A model generated the notes under the pieces. It was not told the DNA's origin and searched no databases. It was given only the letters and a program-made list of their open reading frames with translations. A DNA stretch of 64,000 nt from Bin87 sp964502995 (lineage in GTDB: Bacteria > Chloroflexota > Dehalococcoidia > Lucifugimonadales > UBA3495): assembly GCA_964502995.1 (NCBI GenBank), contig CAZCZB010000001.1, forward strand, positions 1 through 64,000, read 5' to 3'. Position numbers and translations under genes: made by a program. Of the stretch, positions 42,260 to 50,381 are shown in pieces (within the stretch, counting starts at the first letter, position 1; every line of letters starts with the position of its first letter).

Positions 42260-43668
42260 TCCGATATCACCACACTCCATACTGACTTCACGGCGAGTTG
42301 GGTCAGGCCGCCCACGAAGGCGTCAACCTGGTCGTCGTGCGTTGCGCCGGGAAAGTTGGTGACCTCGTCCAAGAAGTCGTCGAGCCAAGTCGCACCGGAG
42401 GGTAGCACGACGTTTCCCCCTTCCACCTGGCCGGTCACTGCGTTCGCCCTGGAAACCTTGTCCGCGCCCACCTTCACCGGGATGATGGGCAGCCTGGTGC
42501 TGCTCTGCAACGACTGGATCAGGCTCTGCCCGCTGGCGGCATCCTCGACGTAGATCCGCACCGGCTGGTGCTGCTCGGCTTTGGCGATGACTGTCCGCAC
42601 CAGCTCGGGGAACTCCAGCCGATCCTTCCACACCTCTTTCAAGATGTAGCTGGACGTGCTGGGGTACAGTGTGGCACAGGCCGAGAAGTCGTTCTCCTGG
42701 CCCTGCTTGAACGCCGTATCCCAGAATTGGATCACGTCGCCCGTGGGCGCCGGCAGGATAAGGGCGTACTTCCACCAGTGGAACTTGAACACTCCGCCAC
42801 CCTGCTCCGTGGGGCGCTGCTGGAACAGACCGGCCCAGTCCTGGGGGCCGACTTCGGTGCGGAGGCTTGCTAGGGCCGGCGCGTCGTACCGGGCCGGCCA
42901 CAGCGGTTCGTCCACCTCTCGCCCGAGGGGGTCGTCATCCTCCGCCAGCGCCGGGAGACGGATGTGCTGCCACTCGTCAAGGTGGCCGAACTCGTCGTCG
43001 CCTCGGGTGTCTGCCAGCAGCCGTCCGACGAGGTCGTCTTCGTGCCACCGGGTTTGGACAACAATGATGGATCCGCCGGGTTCCAATCGGGTTCGGGCCG
43101 TGCTGGTCCACCAGTCCCAGAGGTGCTTCCGATGCGTCGGGCTGTTGGCCTCGGCGCGGTTCTTGATCGGGTCGTCGATGATCAGAAGGTCGAACCCGCG
43201 TCCGGTCAGTGGCCCGCCGACGCCGGCCGTCATCATGCCGCCGCCCTGTTGCAACTCCCAATCGTGGGCGCGGGTCCGGTCGCGGCTCAGGCTGATCCCG
43301 AGGTCCGGTGTCCGCCCCACCGTGTCGCGGACCTTCCGGCCCCAGGTGGACGCGAAGTCGGCGGCGTAGCTGGCCAGTCCCACCCGGCCCTTGGGATTGT
43401 TGGCGAGATACCAGACCGGCGTCCAATGGGACAGCATTTCCGATTTTCCGTGCCGAGGAGGCATGGACACGATCAGCCGCAGCGGACCCTCCGCGATGGT
43501 CGCTACGACGTCCGAAATGAGGTTCAGGTGGGGATGCCGCTGCCACTGGCCCTGGGACCAGCGCGTCGCGGTGGCCGCCGGCGAGGTGCGCCATGCCTGG
43601 GCCAGCAGCTTTGTCAGGAGCGCCTTCCGCTCCTCAAGGTTGGCCGGCGAGGCAATACCTGGTGTCAT
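42256..43668 (-). CDS. Terminase large subunit
   Basis: 470 residues. ATPase: Walker A SMPPRHGKS (about 68-76), Walker B LLIIDDPI (161-168), coupling IIVVQTRWHEDD. Nuclease (RNase H fold): first Asp in VIQFWDTAF (317), second in IYVEDAASG, last in THDDQVDAF (about 450). Complete motor that packages DNA into proheads. The gene lies downstream of the small subunit, separated by three small genes. Confidence 0.96.
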   Translation of the reverse strand: MTPGIASPANLEERKALLTKLLAQAWRTSPAATATRWSQGQWQRHPHLNLISDVVATIAEGPLRLIVSMPPRHGKSEMLSHWTPVWYLANNPKGRVGLASYAADFASTWGRKVRDTVGRTPDLGISLSRDRTRAHDWELQQGGGMMTAGVGGPLTGRGFDLLIIDDPIKNRAEANSPTHRKHLWDWWTSTARTRLEPGGSIIVVQTRWHEDDLVGRLLADTRGDDEFGHLDEWQHIRLPALAEDDDPLGREVDEPLWPARYDAPALASLRTEVGPQDWAGLFQQRPTEQGGGVFKFHWWKYALILPAPTGDVIQFWDTAFKQGQENDFSACATLYPSTSSYILKEVWKDRLEFPELVRTVIAKAEQHQPVRIYVEDAASGQSLIQSLQSSTRLPIIPVKVGADKVSRANAVTGQVEGGNVVLPSGATWLDDFLDEVTNFPGATHDDQVDAFVGGLTQLAVKSVWSVVISD

Positions 43669-43695
43669 TGGCTACCGTGTCTTGCCGGAGGTTGG

Positions 43696-43896
43696 CTAGG
43701 CGGTCAGAACCTGCCAAACCAGTAGGCCCACCAGCACCGCCCCGGGCCACCTTGCGAGTACGTTGCACAGGGCCGGGCACACGTCCCGCTCCCAAGTCTT
43801 GCCCCAGTCCCACCGGCGGCACTCGGTACACATGCACCACGCTTCGCAGGGGCCTGTCCCCTGCGCCCCGCAGCATTCGAGCGACACTCCAATCAC
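43696..43896 (-). CDS. Small Cys-rich membrane protein, 66 aa
   Basis: GTG start overlaps the stop of the preceding 32-aa gene as GTGA. Cysteines (SLECCGAQ, CEAWCMCTEC, CPALC) in the first half, then one transmembrane helix at the C-terminus (AVLVGLLVWQVL). Unknown. Confidence 0.5.
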   Translation of the reverse strand: MIGVSLECCGAQGTGPCEAWCMCTECRRWDWGKTWERDVCPALCNVLARWPGAVLVGLLVWQVLTA

Positions 43897-43991
43897 CTGC
43901 TCAAGTGCATACTGCGATGGCGGTCAATATCCGCGAGGGTCTCTGAAATCCGAGGCATTGTCCGCCGGTAACCACAGGCGCACTCAAACAT
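43893..43991 (-). CDS. Zinc-knuckle micropeptide, 32 aa
   Basis: ATG at 43991. FECACGYRRTMPRIS then DRHRSMHLSR: a CxC followed by HxxxxH, a plausible single zinc site, and basic. Coupled to the next gene by GTGA overlap. Very short, so moderate support. Confidence 0.45.
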   Translation of the reverse strand: MFECACGYRRTMPRISETLADIDRHRSMHLSR

Positions 43992-44043
43992 AAACCAGCC
44001 GGACAGCCTGTGTGTCAACCGGATCATGTTGAAAGGTTTGAAC

Positions 44044-44280
44044 TTAGTCTTGCCCATTATCTACCTGATCATGGATGGCCTGCAGGAGGACCTGCATTTC
44101 GTCGTAGTCGTAGCCTTGCGCCGCAATCCGCACCCACTCCGGTAGGCACCGGGCGATGCAATCATCTTCGGGGTCATACTCCACGATCTCCCCATCGTCG
44201 ACGGCTATGCCGTGCTCCCCGAGCGCGAGGTGGCTGCACGTGAACCAGTAGTAACTCTGTGCCATGGCTATTATCCTCAT
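44044..44280 (-). CDS. Hypothetical protein, 78 aa
   Basis: Starts within four bases of the small terminase stop (overlap), with a second ATG at 44265. Pattern SYYWFTCSHLALGEHGIAVDDGEIVEYDP is beta-like and the end is acidic and helical. Unknown; in the packaging gene group. Confidence 0.55.
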   Translation of the reverse strand: MRIIAMAQSYYWFTCSHLALGEHGIAVDDGEIVEYDPEDDCIARCLPEWVRIAAQGYDYDEMQVLLQAIHDQVDNGQD

Positions 44281-44924
44281 TCGATTTCCAAGCCATCCGC
44301 GGCCATCCCCAACGTCTCCAACGCTTGGCGTATGGCGGGGTCGGCCAGCAGCTTGTTCCAGTCCACCTCTTGCTCCACAGGGATCGGCCCACCGTCCGGT
44401 CCTGCCACGGCCAGCCCGACACGCTGCTCGTAGCCGAGGGCCTTCAACTGAACGTCCGTCAGGTTCTTGATCCAGCGGTCCAGTTGGGATGCTTGAATTT
44501 CATCAGGCGTCATACGCAAGAGTCGCTGCGCTACCCGTGCCAAGCCAGATTTGGCAATTTTGACCGTCTCGTCGAGAGCGTCTTCCAGCTCCTGCTCGCG
44601 CCGGCGTCGGCGAACCTCCGCCCGGTGTGCGTCGTACTCGGTTACCCGCTCAACCCAGTCGTTGCGGGAACTCCACTCGTACCAATGGCGAGGGGCGCGT
44701 CGGGATTCGTCCTCCGCTGGTTCCTTGCTGGCCCTCTTCTGGCCCTTGGTCTTGGAACCTTGGCACTTTTCCTGGTGCTCTCGATAGGCGGCGTCTATGG
44801 ACCGGGACCACGGAGGCCGGTCGCGGTAATGAACGAAGGCGTGGAACGACGTCCTGGTATCGAAGGGCTGACGATGCCAGGGCTTCGGCCCATCGCCGGG
44901 AGGATTGCCAAGCTCGGCACTCAT
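44277..44924 (-). CDS. Terminase small subunit
   Basis: 215 residues from the ATG at 44924, which overlaps the glycosyltransferase stop as ATGA. The N-terminus has the usual pattern of one TerS family (PWHRQPFDTRTSFHAFVHYRDRPPWSRSIDAAYREH: W-x-RQP-x-x-S-x-x-AF-x-YRD-x-x-x-RS), then WSSRNDWVERVTEYD and a coiled coil. Recognises packaging sites and delivers DNA to TerL. Confidence 0.8.
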   Translation of the reverse strand: MSAELGNPPGDGPKPWHRQPFDTRTSFHAFVHYRDRPPWSRSIDAAYREHQEKCQGSKTKGQKRASKEPAEDESRRAPRHWYEWSSRNDWVERVTEYDAHRAEVRRRRREQELEDALDETVKIAKSGLARVAQRLLRMTPDEIQASQLDRWIKNLTDVQLKALGYEQRVGLAVAGPDGGPIPVEQEVDWNKLLADPAIRQALETLGMAADGLEIE

Positions 44925-45676
44925 ATATTCAACGTGAATCGGTACGGATTCCTGGCCTTGTTGTTCAGGGTGCGGATGGTGCCGGGGCCGTACTTGCGGT
45001 TCATAATGTCGCGGCTTTCCACCAACCGGTCGGTGGTGCGCGAGGCGGACATCCCTCCCTTCGACCACTGGGCGCCGCAGTACCAGTACCACCGGGCGTC
45101 GTTCCAGACGATCTTGCTGCGCACCATGCTCAGCAGGGAGAAATCGACGTCCTCCATCAGATACAGGCGGGGGTCGTAATGCAACTCGCGGTCGATGATC
45201 CCAACCTGACCCATGATGTACGTGCGGAAGAACCAGGGGTCCTTGGCATTGCGCCGCTGCGGGGAGCCGTTGTTTGACCAGCCGAACAGCCCCGCCCCGG
45301 CATCGACCGCGGAGTTGTAGCCTTCCTGAATGATGGCGAGGATGTCTTCAACCTCGGTGATCCTTACGGTCCGCCAGGCCATCATTGGCCGGACATACAC
45401 CAAATCATCGTCGGTTACGAAGATGAACGGCTCGTCTTCATCGTACAGGTTGTCAAGGATCCACTGTCGGATCGAGCTGATGTTGGGCAACCGGCCGGTG
45501 ACGTGGAAAGGGCCGGGGGACACACCGGCTTTGTGCGCCGCTTCCTGGTAGGCATCTGCCACCGACTCATCCCGCACTACCACGTGGGACAGAGGGTAGA
45601 GCGGGTTCTTGGTGATTTGCTGGGGCCTTCCGTGGCTTGGAATCACGATTTTGAAGGGTATAGATTCGGGCCCCAT
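44921..45676 (-). CDS. GT-A glycosyltransferase, TET-associated-like
   Basis: 251 residues (ATG at 45676, GGAG six bases upstream; a GTG at 45682 is possible). FKIVIPSHGRPQQI at the start, metal-binding FIFVTDDDLVYV near residue 95, YLMEDVDFSLL about 190 and WYWYCGAQWSKGG. This resembles phage glycosyltransferases linked to modified DNA bases (TAGT type). No TET/JBP or hydroxymethylase is seen in this window, so the acceptor, DNA or protein, is open. Cotranscribed with ParB-like and RarA-C-like genes upstream and terminase downstream. Confidence 0.7.
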   Translation of the reverse strand: MGPESIPFKIVIPSHGRPQQITKNPLYPLSHVVVRDESVADAYQEAAHKAGVSPGPFHVTGRLPNISSIRQWILDNLYDEDEPFIFVTDDDLVYVRPMMAWRTVRITEVEDILAIIQEGYNSAVDAGAGLFGWSNNGSPQRRNAKDPWFFRTYIMGQVGIIDRELHYDPRLYLMEDVDFSLLSMVRSKIVWNDARWYWYCGAQWSKGGMSASRTTDRLVESRDIMNRKYGPGTIRTLNNKARNPYRFTLNI

Positions 45677-45678
45677 GA

Positions 45679-46344
45679 TCACTCCAAACTGTTGAGGTAC
45701 TGGGCTCCGTCGATGATGCGCGTCTTGCCGACGACTTTGGAATGGAACAGGTCCATGGCCGGCTTGTCGATCTTGAAGTGGTCCACCGCGCGGAGCCAGT
45801 CCAGATCGGTGCGAAAGAGCAGGGCGACGTAGTGGAACGATTCGCCCGGCACCAGGTGGACGTCACCGACCTCCGGTGTCGGGTCCTCGTCGAACTCAGC
45901 CTCCTCTTGCAGGGAGTCCGCGATGAACTTGTCCAGGTCTTGAAGGGACGCCACCAGATCCGCGTGAGGCTCGGTGATGTCGTTCAACAGGGCCAGGTAG
46001 CCGGAAACGTCGAGCTCTGCCGCCATGGTGATCGCGTCCAGCGAAGCGAGCGCGGCCTTTTCCTGGGTCTCGTCCAAATCCACAACCAGCACCGGAACCT
46101 CGGTATGACCCGAGGCGATGGCTTCCTGGGCGCGCAGGTGGCCGTCAATCAGGTGGTCGGATCGCTCGTTGAACAGCAGCGGCGCCAGCCAGCCCAGGTC
46201 GTTGATCGCCTGGTGCAGGGCCTGCCGCTGCTTCTGGGGATGCTTGCGGGGATTCAGCGGGTTCGCCTTGAGGGAGTAGGGATCTCTCCACTCAAGACGA
46301 AACGGGAAGGCGCTGGTGTCAGAAGAGTTGCCGGTTGATGTCAT
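45679..46344 (-). CDS. ParB-like nuclease-domain protein
   Basis: 221 residues from the ATG at 46344. An N-terminal ParB/Srx-type domain: PLNPRKHPQKQRQALHQAINDLGW, then LIDGHLRAQEAIASG and VPVLVVDLD. The C-terminal ~110 residues are unique. Such proteins often accompany phage DNA-modification genes; here it lies directly before the glycosyltransferase. Role inferred. Confidence 0.7.
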   Translation of the reverse strand: MTSTGNSSDTSAFPFRLEWRDPYSLKANPLNPRKHPQKQRQALHQAINDLGWLAPLLFNERSDHLIDGHLRAQEAIASGHTEVPVLVVDLDETQEKAALASLDAITMAAELDVSGYLALLNDITEPHADLVASLQDLDKFIADSLQEEAEFDEDPTPEVGDVHLVPGESFHYVALLFRTDLDWLRAVDHFKIDKPAMDLFHSKVVGKTRIIDGAQYLNSLE

Positions 46345-46969
46345 CGCCACTCTCGTTCCATGAGGAGCTGTACCGCCAGGGAACACCATCGGGGATGCCC
46401 AGGACCTCCGCCTCCAACTCGCCGTCCAGGGGCTGGAAAGCGTCCGTGTGCGGGTGAACGTCCATGCAGTTCTCGACCCAATGCTGGGAACCGCGACCCA
46501 TCCGTCGGCCCCTGGGAGTGTGCATGTCCAGAGCGTTGTCCGGGATGTCGTACCGCTCCTTCTGATGATAGACGGCCCACACCAGGTTATCGCAGATGCG
46601 AGTCTTGGGGGCGGAGCACATCGCAAGGATAGCATGGGCGAGGAACAATCGCCAACTGTCGTTTTTGCGGGACTTGGCCGAGCTGTAATTCTCGGCCAGC
46701 GTCGGCAGCAGGATCGCCACCGCGTTGCCTTCCGGCGTTGGGCCGATGTCCTCGGAGGCGATGACCCTGAGACGGTTCCACAGGTAGGTGGCCTCCTTGG
46801 ATCCGGTAGCTTCGATCTCGGCCGCCCAGTAAAGGGCCTGGCGGGGATCGCCGGCCCTGATGGTCTTCTGGAGTGCCGACACGCACTCGCCGAAATCGTA
46901 GTCGCCAGGGGTGCGCTGCCGGAACATATTGAAGCTCCCCTGCCTTCTTCTGCCAGATGCTGAGGTCAT
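46319..46969 (-). CDS. Stand-alone RarA/MgsA C-terminal domain protein
   Basis: 216 residues. SALQKTIRAGDPRQALYWAAEIEA, LWNRLRVIASEDIG and AVAILLPTLAENY match the C-terminal tetramerisation domain of the AAA+ protein RarA/MgsA; the ATPase core is absent. Later ERYDIPDNALDMHTPRGRRMGRG matches the end of RarA. It may bind host RarA or replication forks. Overlaps the ParB-like gene by 26 bases. Confidence 0.75.
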   Translation of the reverse strand: MTSASGRRRQGSFNMFRQRTPGDYDFGECVSALQKTIRAGDPRQALYWAAEIEATGSKEATYLWNRLRVIASEDIGPTPEGNAVAILLPTLAENYSSAKSRKNDSWRLFLAHAILAMCSAPKTRICDNLVWAVYHQKERYDIPDNALDMHTPRGRRMGRGSQHWVENCMDVHPHTDAFQPLDGELEAEVLGIPDGVPWRYSSSWNESGDDINRQLF

Positions 46970-46997
46970 ACAATCAACTCCTTATCTTGATACTCAT

Positions 46998-47003
46998 ATT
47001 CTA
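46998..47003 (-). promoter_or_regulatory. -10 element with TCTGC extension
   Basis: Minus strand TTCTGC-TAGAAT, resembling the -10 regions of the two other phage early promoters (TCTGC directly before the hexamer). No clear -35. 29 bases before the RarA-C-like start. Confidence 0.4.
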
Positions 47004-47031
47004 GCAGAACAGGGAGTTGCAAGCCAGACAT

Positions 47032-47493
47032 TTACGCGGAGGCGGGGATTGACCCGTCCAGTTCGTGGCGGCTTGGGAACGCATCTATGGACACATGATT
47101 CCTTGGTGCGGGGATGGTCTGCCATCCCGGTTCGATCATGCCACCCACGACCGGCTCCATGTCGTAGAGGTGCCGGTTGGCCAGGGCCTCGCGTCCAGCG
47201 TCGGTAATCCATACCGGGGCGGCGTAGCGTTCGTCAGACCACTCGCCTATCTCCGTCCAGTCCGGGTGCCGGTTCAGCCAGTTGACCAGTTCGTTTGCGT
47301 CTGGAATCCCGCACACCTTCAAGTCGGCCGGCCGATCTCCTTTGTGCCTTCCTGCTTTGTCCCACCAGCAGATATAGAGCGGATTATGTTCCACAATCCG
47401 CTCCAGTGTCTCCCACTGGAGGTCGCGGATGTAGCGGGCACGCTCCCGGTGCCAGGGTTCATCCAGTAACTTGGGTTCGCGTTTCGTAGTCAT
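47032..47493 (-). CDS. Hypothetical early protein, 153 aa
   Basis: Not recognised. WHRERARYIRDLQWETLERIVEHNPLY, then VWITDAGREAL, which looks like a small winged-helix-type C-terminal segment, and a Pro-rich end. AAGGAGA precedes the ATG. Between PIG-L and RarA-C genes. Confidence 0.6.
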   Translation of the reverse strand: MTTKREPKLLDEPWHRERARYIRDLQWETLERIVEHNPLYICWWDKAGRHKGDRPADLKVCGIPDANELVNWLNRHPDWTEIGEWSDERYAAPVWITDAGREALANRHLYDMEPVVGGMIEPGWQTIPAPRNHVSIDAFPSRHELDGSIPASA

Positions 47494-47515
47494 CGTGTCC
47501 TATCTCCTTGTCGGC

Positions 47516-48175
47516 CTACAGCCCCATGCTCAGGGACAGGCGCAGCGGGTCAAACACCTCGTAGGCTTGATCCGTGCCGCGGAGTCCGTGCCCCAACGCC
47601 TTGCCGTGGAGCTGGTCGTTCCATTTCATCCCGCCGTACTTCTTCCATTCGGTGAAGTGGGCGTTGAGCGCGGCGAACTTCAACTGCATGGCCTCCGGTG
47701 AAACGGGCCACGACACCGCCCCGTGGAAGGGATGTCCGGGCATACGCGCCGCGCTGATCGGCTCCCACAGCAGGATGTTGGGCATGTACCGGGTCGCGCT
47801 GATCACCGCCATGGCCGTGGCGCGATGGTCCTGGTGGCTGTCCGACGGCGAATGCGTCAACACCAGGTCCGGCTGGAACTCGATGATCTCCTGCTCGACG
47901 GGGATCACGGCGTCCTTGCCCCAGGGAACATCCATGTTCTCCAGAAACAGGACGGCCAGGTTGTCGGCGCCTACCCCGATTACGTCCGCGGCCTTGCGTC
48001 CTTCCTCCCAACACACCTCGTCGCTACGGTGGTGCGTGCCTTCGAGATTGCGGTATCCGGACAGTGTCATTGACACCATCCGGACCTCGTGCCCTCGCAA
48101 CACCATGTCGGCTACGAAACCTCCGGCGCCGATTTCAATATCGTCCAAGTGGGCCCCCACGGCCATGATCTTCAT
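47516..48175 (-). CDS. PIG-L/LmbE family deacetylase
   Basis: 219 residues from the ATG at 48175 (GGAGG five bases upstream; a longer in-frame start would place the Shine-Dalgarno inside the gene). Zinc motif GAHLDDIEIGAGG at the start and HSPSDSHQDHRATAMAV around 115 give the family ligands (AHxDD and HxxH). These enzymes remove acetyl groups from GlcNAc-type sugars. A phage glycosyltransferase 2.5 kb away makes a shared sugar pathway plausible. Confidence 0.85.
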   Translation of the reverse strand: MKIMAVGAHLDDIEIGAGGFVADMVLRGHEVRMVSMTLSGYRNLEGTHHRSDEVCWEEGRKAADVIGVGADNLAVLFLENMDVPWGKDAVIPVEQEIIEFQPDLVLTHSPSDSHQDHRATAMAVISATRYMPNILLWEPISAARMPGHPFHGAVSWPVSPEAMQLKFAALNAHFTEWKKYGGMKWNDQLHGKALGHGLRGTDQAYEVFDPLRLSLSMGL

Positions 48176-48209
48176 TGCCGCCTCCATAGCTTACGTTCGG
48201 GCGCCCAAT

Positions 48210-49178
48210 TTACACATCGTCTGCCGCCGTGTCCACAGCCGCCGTGTCAGCCGGCAGGTGGGCGATGCGTCGCACGCGGAGCGAGTTCCTGACCTGGTAG
48301 AGGCCCTTGATAACCTCGTCGATCTGGGACTCGACCAGGCTGGGGTTCGCCAACCCCTGCGCGAAGGCTCCGGGCGATTCCTTGTCCATCGCCTGCAACT
48401 TGTCCAGAGTCGAGCAGATGCTCTTGAACGCCCCCTCGAAGCTCGTAACCGCCTCGCGCTGGGCCTCGGTCAGCAGCCCCTCAGTGAACAGGGCCGTTTC
48501 CTCGGAGTTCTCCTCCTCATGGACCCGGTTGCACAGCAGCTCGACCTCGCGGGTCGTCAGGTTGGACCGGTTCATCGCCGCCAACACCCGACCCTGGCCG
48601 CTGGGCGACAGCTTGGACATGAAGATGGCCGACATCGGGTTGACCTCGCCCTTCGACACCATTTGCAGGACGTCTTCCCGAGCATCCAGGAGCTTGATGA
48701 ACCAGTTGATGTTGCCGGCAGTGGTGCCGACCGATTCGCCGATCTCCTTGGCTGTGTAATCCTCGTCCAGCATCTTCTGGTAGGCGCGGGCCTTCTCGAC
48801 CGGGTCGAGGTCCACCCGCACGATGTTTTCCAGCAGCTGGAGCTTGGCCGTTTCCTGGGCGGTGAGGTCCTTGCGGATGATGGCGGGGATGGTCTCCCAG
48901 CCGAGCAGACCGGCGGCTCGCCACCGGCGCTCACCGGCGATGATGATGTAGCGCTTGTTGCGCGTGGTGCTGTTCTCCTCGTCGGGCCGGATGCTGATGG
49001 GCTGGAGCAGGCCGTTGCTGGCCAGGCTCGCCGACAGTTCCTTGAGCGCCGCGTCGTCGAAGGTCTTGCGGGGCTGATCCGGGTCCGGCGTGATGGAATC
49101 GTGCCGGACGCTGATGACGTTGCCGACTACGACGTTGGTGGTCGGCTTGGCCCTGGTCGATTTCTGCGCGGTGGTCAT
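48210..49178 (-). CDS. ParB family partition-like protein
   Basis: 322 residues. ITPDPDQPRKTFDDAALKELSASLASNGLLQPI, the CTP-binding IIAGERRWRAA box, LLENIVRVDLDPVEKARAYQKML and the HTH YTAKEIGESVGTTAGNINWFIKLL. The C-terminal region is long. No parA is seen. It may act in partition of an extrachromosomal state or as a regulator. It has its own promoter (49238-49266) and a leader hairpin. Confidence 0.85.
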   Translation of the reverse strand: MTTAQKSTRAKPTTNVVVGNVISVRHDSITPDPDQPRKTFDDAALKELSASLASNGLLQPISIRPDEENSTTRNKRYIIIAGERRWRAAGLLGWETIPAIIRKDLTAQETAKLQLLENIVRVDLDPVEKARAYQKMLDEDYTAKEIGESVGTTAGNINWFIKLLDAREDVLQMVSKGEVNPMSAIFMSKLSPSGQGRVLAAMNRSNLTTREVELLCNRVHEEENSEETALFTEGLLTEAQREAVTSFEGAFKSICSTLDKLQAMDKESPGAFAQGLANPSLVESQIDEVIKGLYQVRNSLRVRRIAHLPADTAAVDTAADDV

Positions 49179-49196
49179 GGTGTACTCTCCTTTTTT

Positions 49197-49224
49197 GCGG
49201 GCTTGCGGTGTAGGTGATGCCCGC
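49197..49224 (-). promoter_or_regulatory. CCUACAC-loop leader hairpin before parB-like gene
   Basis: Minus strand stem GCGGGC / GCCCGC with a loop containing CCUACAC, directly followed by A6GGAGAG. Same element as downstream of the three ribozymes, here without a ribozyme. Confidence 0.7.
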
Positions 49225-49237
49225 TTTTCGTAGTCGT

Positions 49238-49266
49238 ATTCTGGCAGAATAACTATCTATTGTAAA
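49238..49266 (-). promoter_or_regulatory. Early promoter for parB-like gene
   Basis: Minus strand TTTACA (49266-49261), 17-base spacer ending TCTGC, CAGAAT (49243-49238). Preceded by CCC, as at 56009-56014. Confidence 0.65.
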
Positions 49267-49405
49267 GGGTTTTAGTCGGGATATTCCGAAATTCCTACGG
49301 GAGATTTCCCAGAACGACGGTTTCAGTAATCCGGGGCAAGGTAGCCAAACCTGACCGCTCGCAATACAATGGCGGCAGCCGGATTTGCTCTCCTTTTCCG
49401 GCGCC

Positions 49406-49439
49406 GTTGCAGCCAGGGAGTGTAGGCCCGGGCTGCAAC
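49406..49439 (-). promoter_or_regulatory. CCUACAC-loop hairpin downstream of radC
   Basis: Minus strand perfect 9-bp stem GTTGCAGCC / GGCTGCAAC with a 16-nt loop containing CCUACAC, followed by AAAAGGAGAG. It resembles the other leader hairpins, but no clear start codon follows (possibly a short peptide beginning at a non-ATG codon). The rest of 49,267-49,405 shows no gene. Confidence 0.55.
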
Positions 49440-49455
49440 CCTTCGTCCAGCCAAA

Positions 49456-49971
49456 TCAGAACCCCAGACCCTTTTCCTTGTGGCTGACGAAGCGGCCGGC
49501 GCCGATGACGACGTGATCCAGCACCTCGATGTCCAGCAGCTTGCCGGCCTGCAACAGGTCACGGGTCACCGCAACGTCCTCAGGGCTGGGTGTCGGATCA
49601 CCTGACGGGTGATTGTGGGCGATAATGATGCTGGGAGCGTTTTCAATCACGGCCGTGCGGAAGACTTCTGCCGGCCGGACTGCCGATGAGTTAACAGTGC
49701 CCTGATAGATGACCCGCTGGCCTACCACCTTGTTGCGGGTGTTCAGCAGCAGCACCCGGAGCTGTTCCTGGGTCAAGGACTGCATCTCCGGCGCCAGCAG
49801 GTTGTAGATGTCCTGGGGACAGTTGATGGTGGTCAGTCCGTCCGGCCCGTCCGTTGGGGCCGACACCTGGTAGCGCAGGGACAGCTCGCGGAGCAGGTTC
49901 ATGTTGTCGCGCAAGGTGTCCAACAGCGTCGCTTCGATTGGCGTAGCGTCCGTTGTGGTGGTCGACGTCAT
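49456..49971 (-). CDS. RadC/JAB-domain protein
   Basis: 171 residues. The JAMM metal-binding motif AHNHPSGDPTPSPEDVAVTRDL (about 118-139) and LLNTRNKVVGQRVIYQGTVNSSAVRPAEVFRTAV before it are those of RadC-type proteins (also YeeS-like). Found often on mobile elements; true activity uncertain. Preceded by a CCUACAC hairpin at 50000-50014. Confidence 0.88.
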   Translation of the reverse strand: MTSTTTTDATPIEATLLDTLRDNMNLLRELSLRYQVSAPTDGPDGLTTINCPQDIYNLLAPEMQSLTQEQLRVLLLNTRNKVVGQRVIYQGTVNSSAVRPAEVFRTAVIENAPSIIIAHNHPSGDPTPSPEDVAVTRDLLQAGKLLDIEVLDHVVIGAGRFVSHKEKGLGF

Positions 49972-49999
49972 AGCGGCTCTCCTTTGGTGAATGCGGCCG

Positions 50000-50014
50000 G
50001 CGCGGTGTAGGCGC
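50000..50014 (-). promoter_or_regulatory. CCUACAC-loop leader hairpin before radC-like gene
   Basis: Minus strand GCGC-CTACACC-GCGC, short stem, 28 bases before the radC ATG; AAAGGAG lies between. No ribozyme motif upstream. Confidence 0.55.
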
Positions 50015-50079
50015 GCGAGTCAGCCGCTGCTACTGGTCTTGCGGGTTGGGCGGTGCCGAGGTTCGCCTTGCCGATGGGA

Positions 50080-50295
50080 CTAAACGACCCGCTGGAGCCG
50101 GCGCTCCATGAGCGCCCAGAACTTCGACTCGTCAGCAGCTTTGTTGGCCTCCGACCACGCGGCGGACGTGTTCACGCTCTTGGCTCGATCAGTGAGATTT
50201 TTCTCTGTGTTGAACGCCAACGTCTTGCTCCGCACAACGTCCGCGACCGTCATGTTGTCCTCGATCCAACGAATCATGTTGCTGATAGTGGCCAT
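50080..50295 (-). CDS. Hypothetical early protein, 71 aa
   Basis: ATG at 50295 with AAGGAG upstream (longer in-frame reading through the ribozyme is rejected). Helical, MATISNMIRWIEDNMTVADVVRSKTLAFNTEKNLTDRA..., ends KFWALMERRLQRVV. Unknown. Directly 3' of hammerhead ribozyme B and its leader hairpin. Confidence 0.65.
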   Translation of the reverse strand: MATISNMIRWIEDNMTVADVVRSKTLAFNTEKNLTDRAKSVNTSAAWSEANKAADESKFWALMERRLQRVV

Positions 50296-50309
50296 CGTGT
50301 GATCTCCTT

Positions 50310-50333
50310 GCGGGGCAGGTGTAGGAATCCCGC
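50310..50333 (-). promoter_or_regulatory. Post-cleavage leader hairpin B
   Basis: GCGGG (stem I 3' strand of ribozyme B) can pair with CCCGC 14 nt further on; loop contains CCUACAC; AAGGAG follows. Cleavage would place this hairpin at the very 5' end of the mRNA. Confidence 0.65.
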
Positions 50334-50381
50334 GACCCGCCGGCTGGCGGGTTTCGCCGTCGCTACGGCTCATCAGGCGGG
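50329..50381 (-). ncRNA. Type I hammerhead ribozyme B
   Basis: Minus strand: stem I CCCGC / GCGGG, core CUGAUGA, stem II GCCGU-AGCG-ACGGC, GAAA, stem III CCCGCC-AGCC-GGCGGG, cleavage triplet GUC. All core positions of the hammerhead are present. Predicted cut after 50334. The UGA stop of the upstream gene (50375-50373) is part of CUGAUGA. Confidence 0.9.

Noticed and set aside
50000..50045. Possible ribozyme before radC
   Set aside because: Only the CCUACAC hairpin is present; CUGANGA and GAAA are absent.
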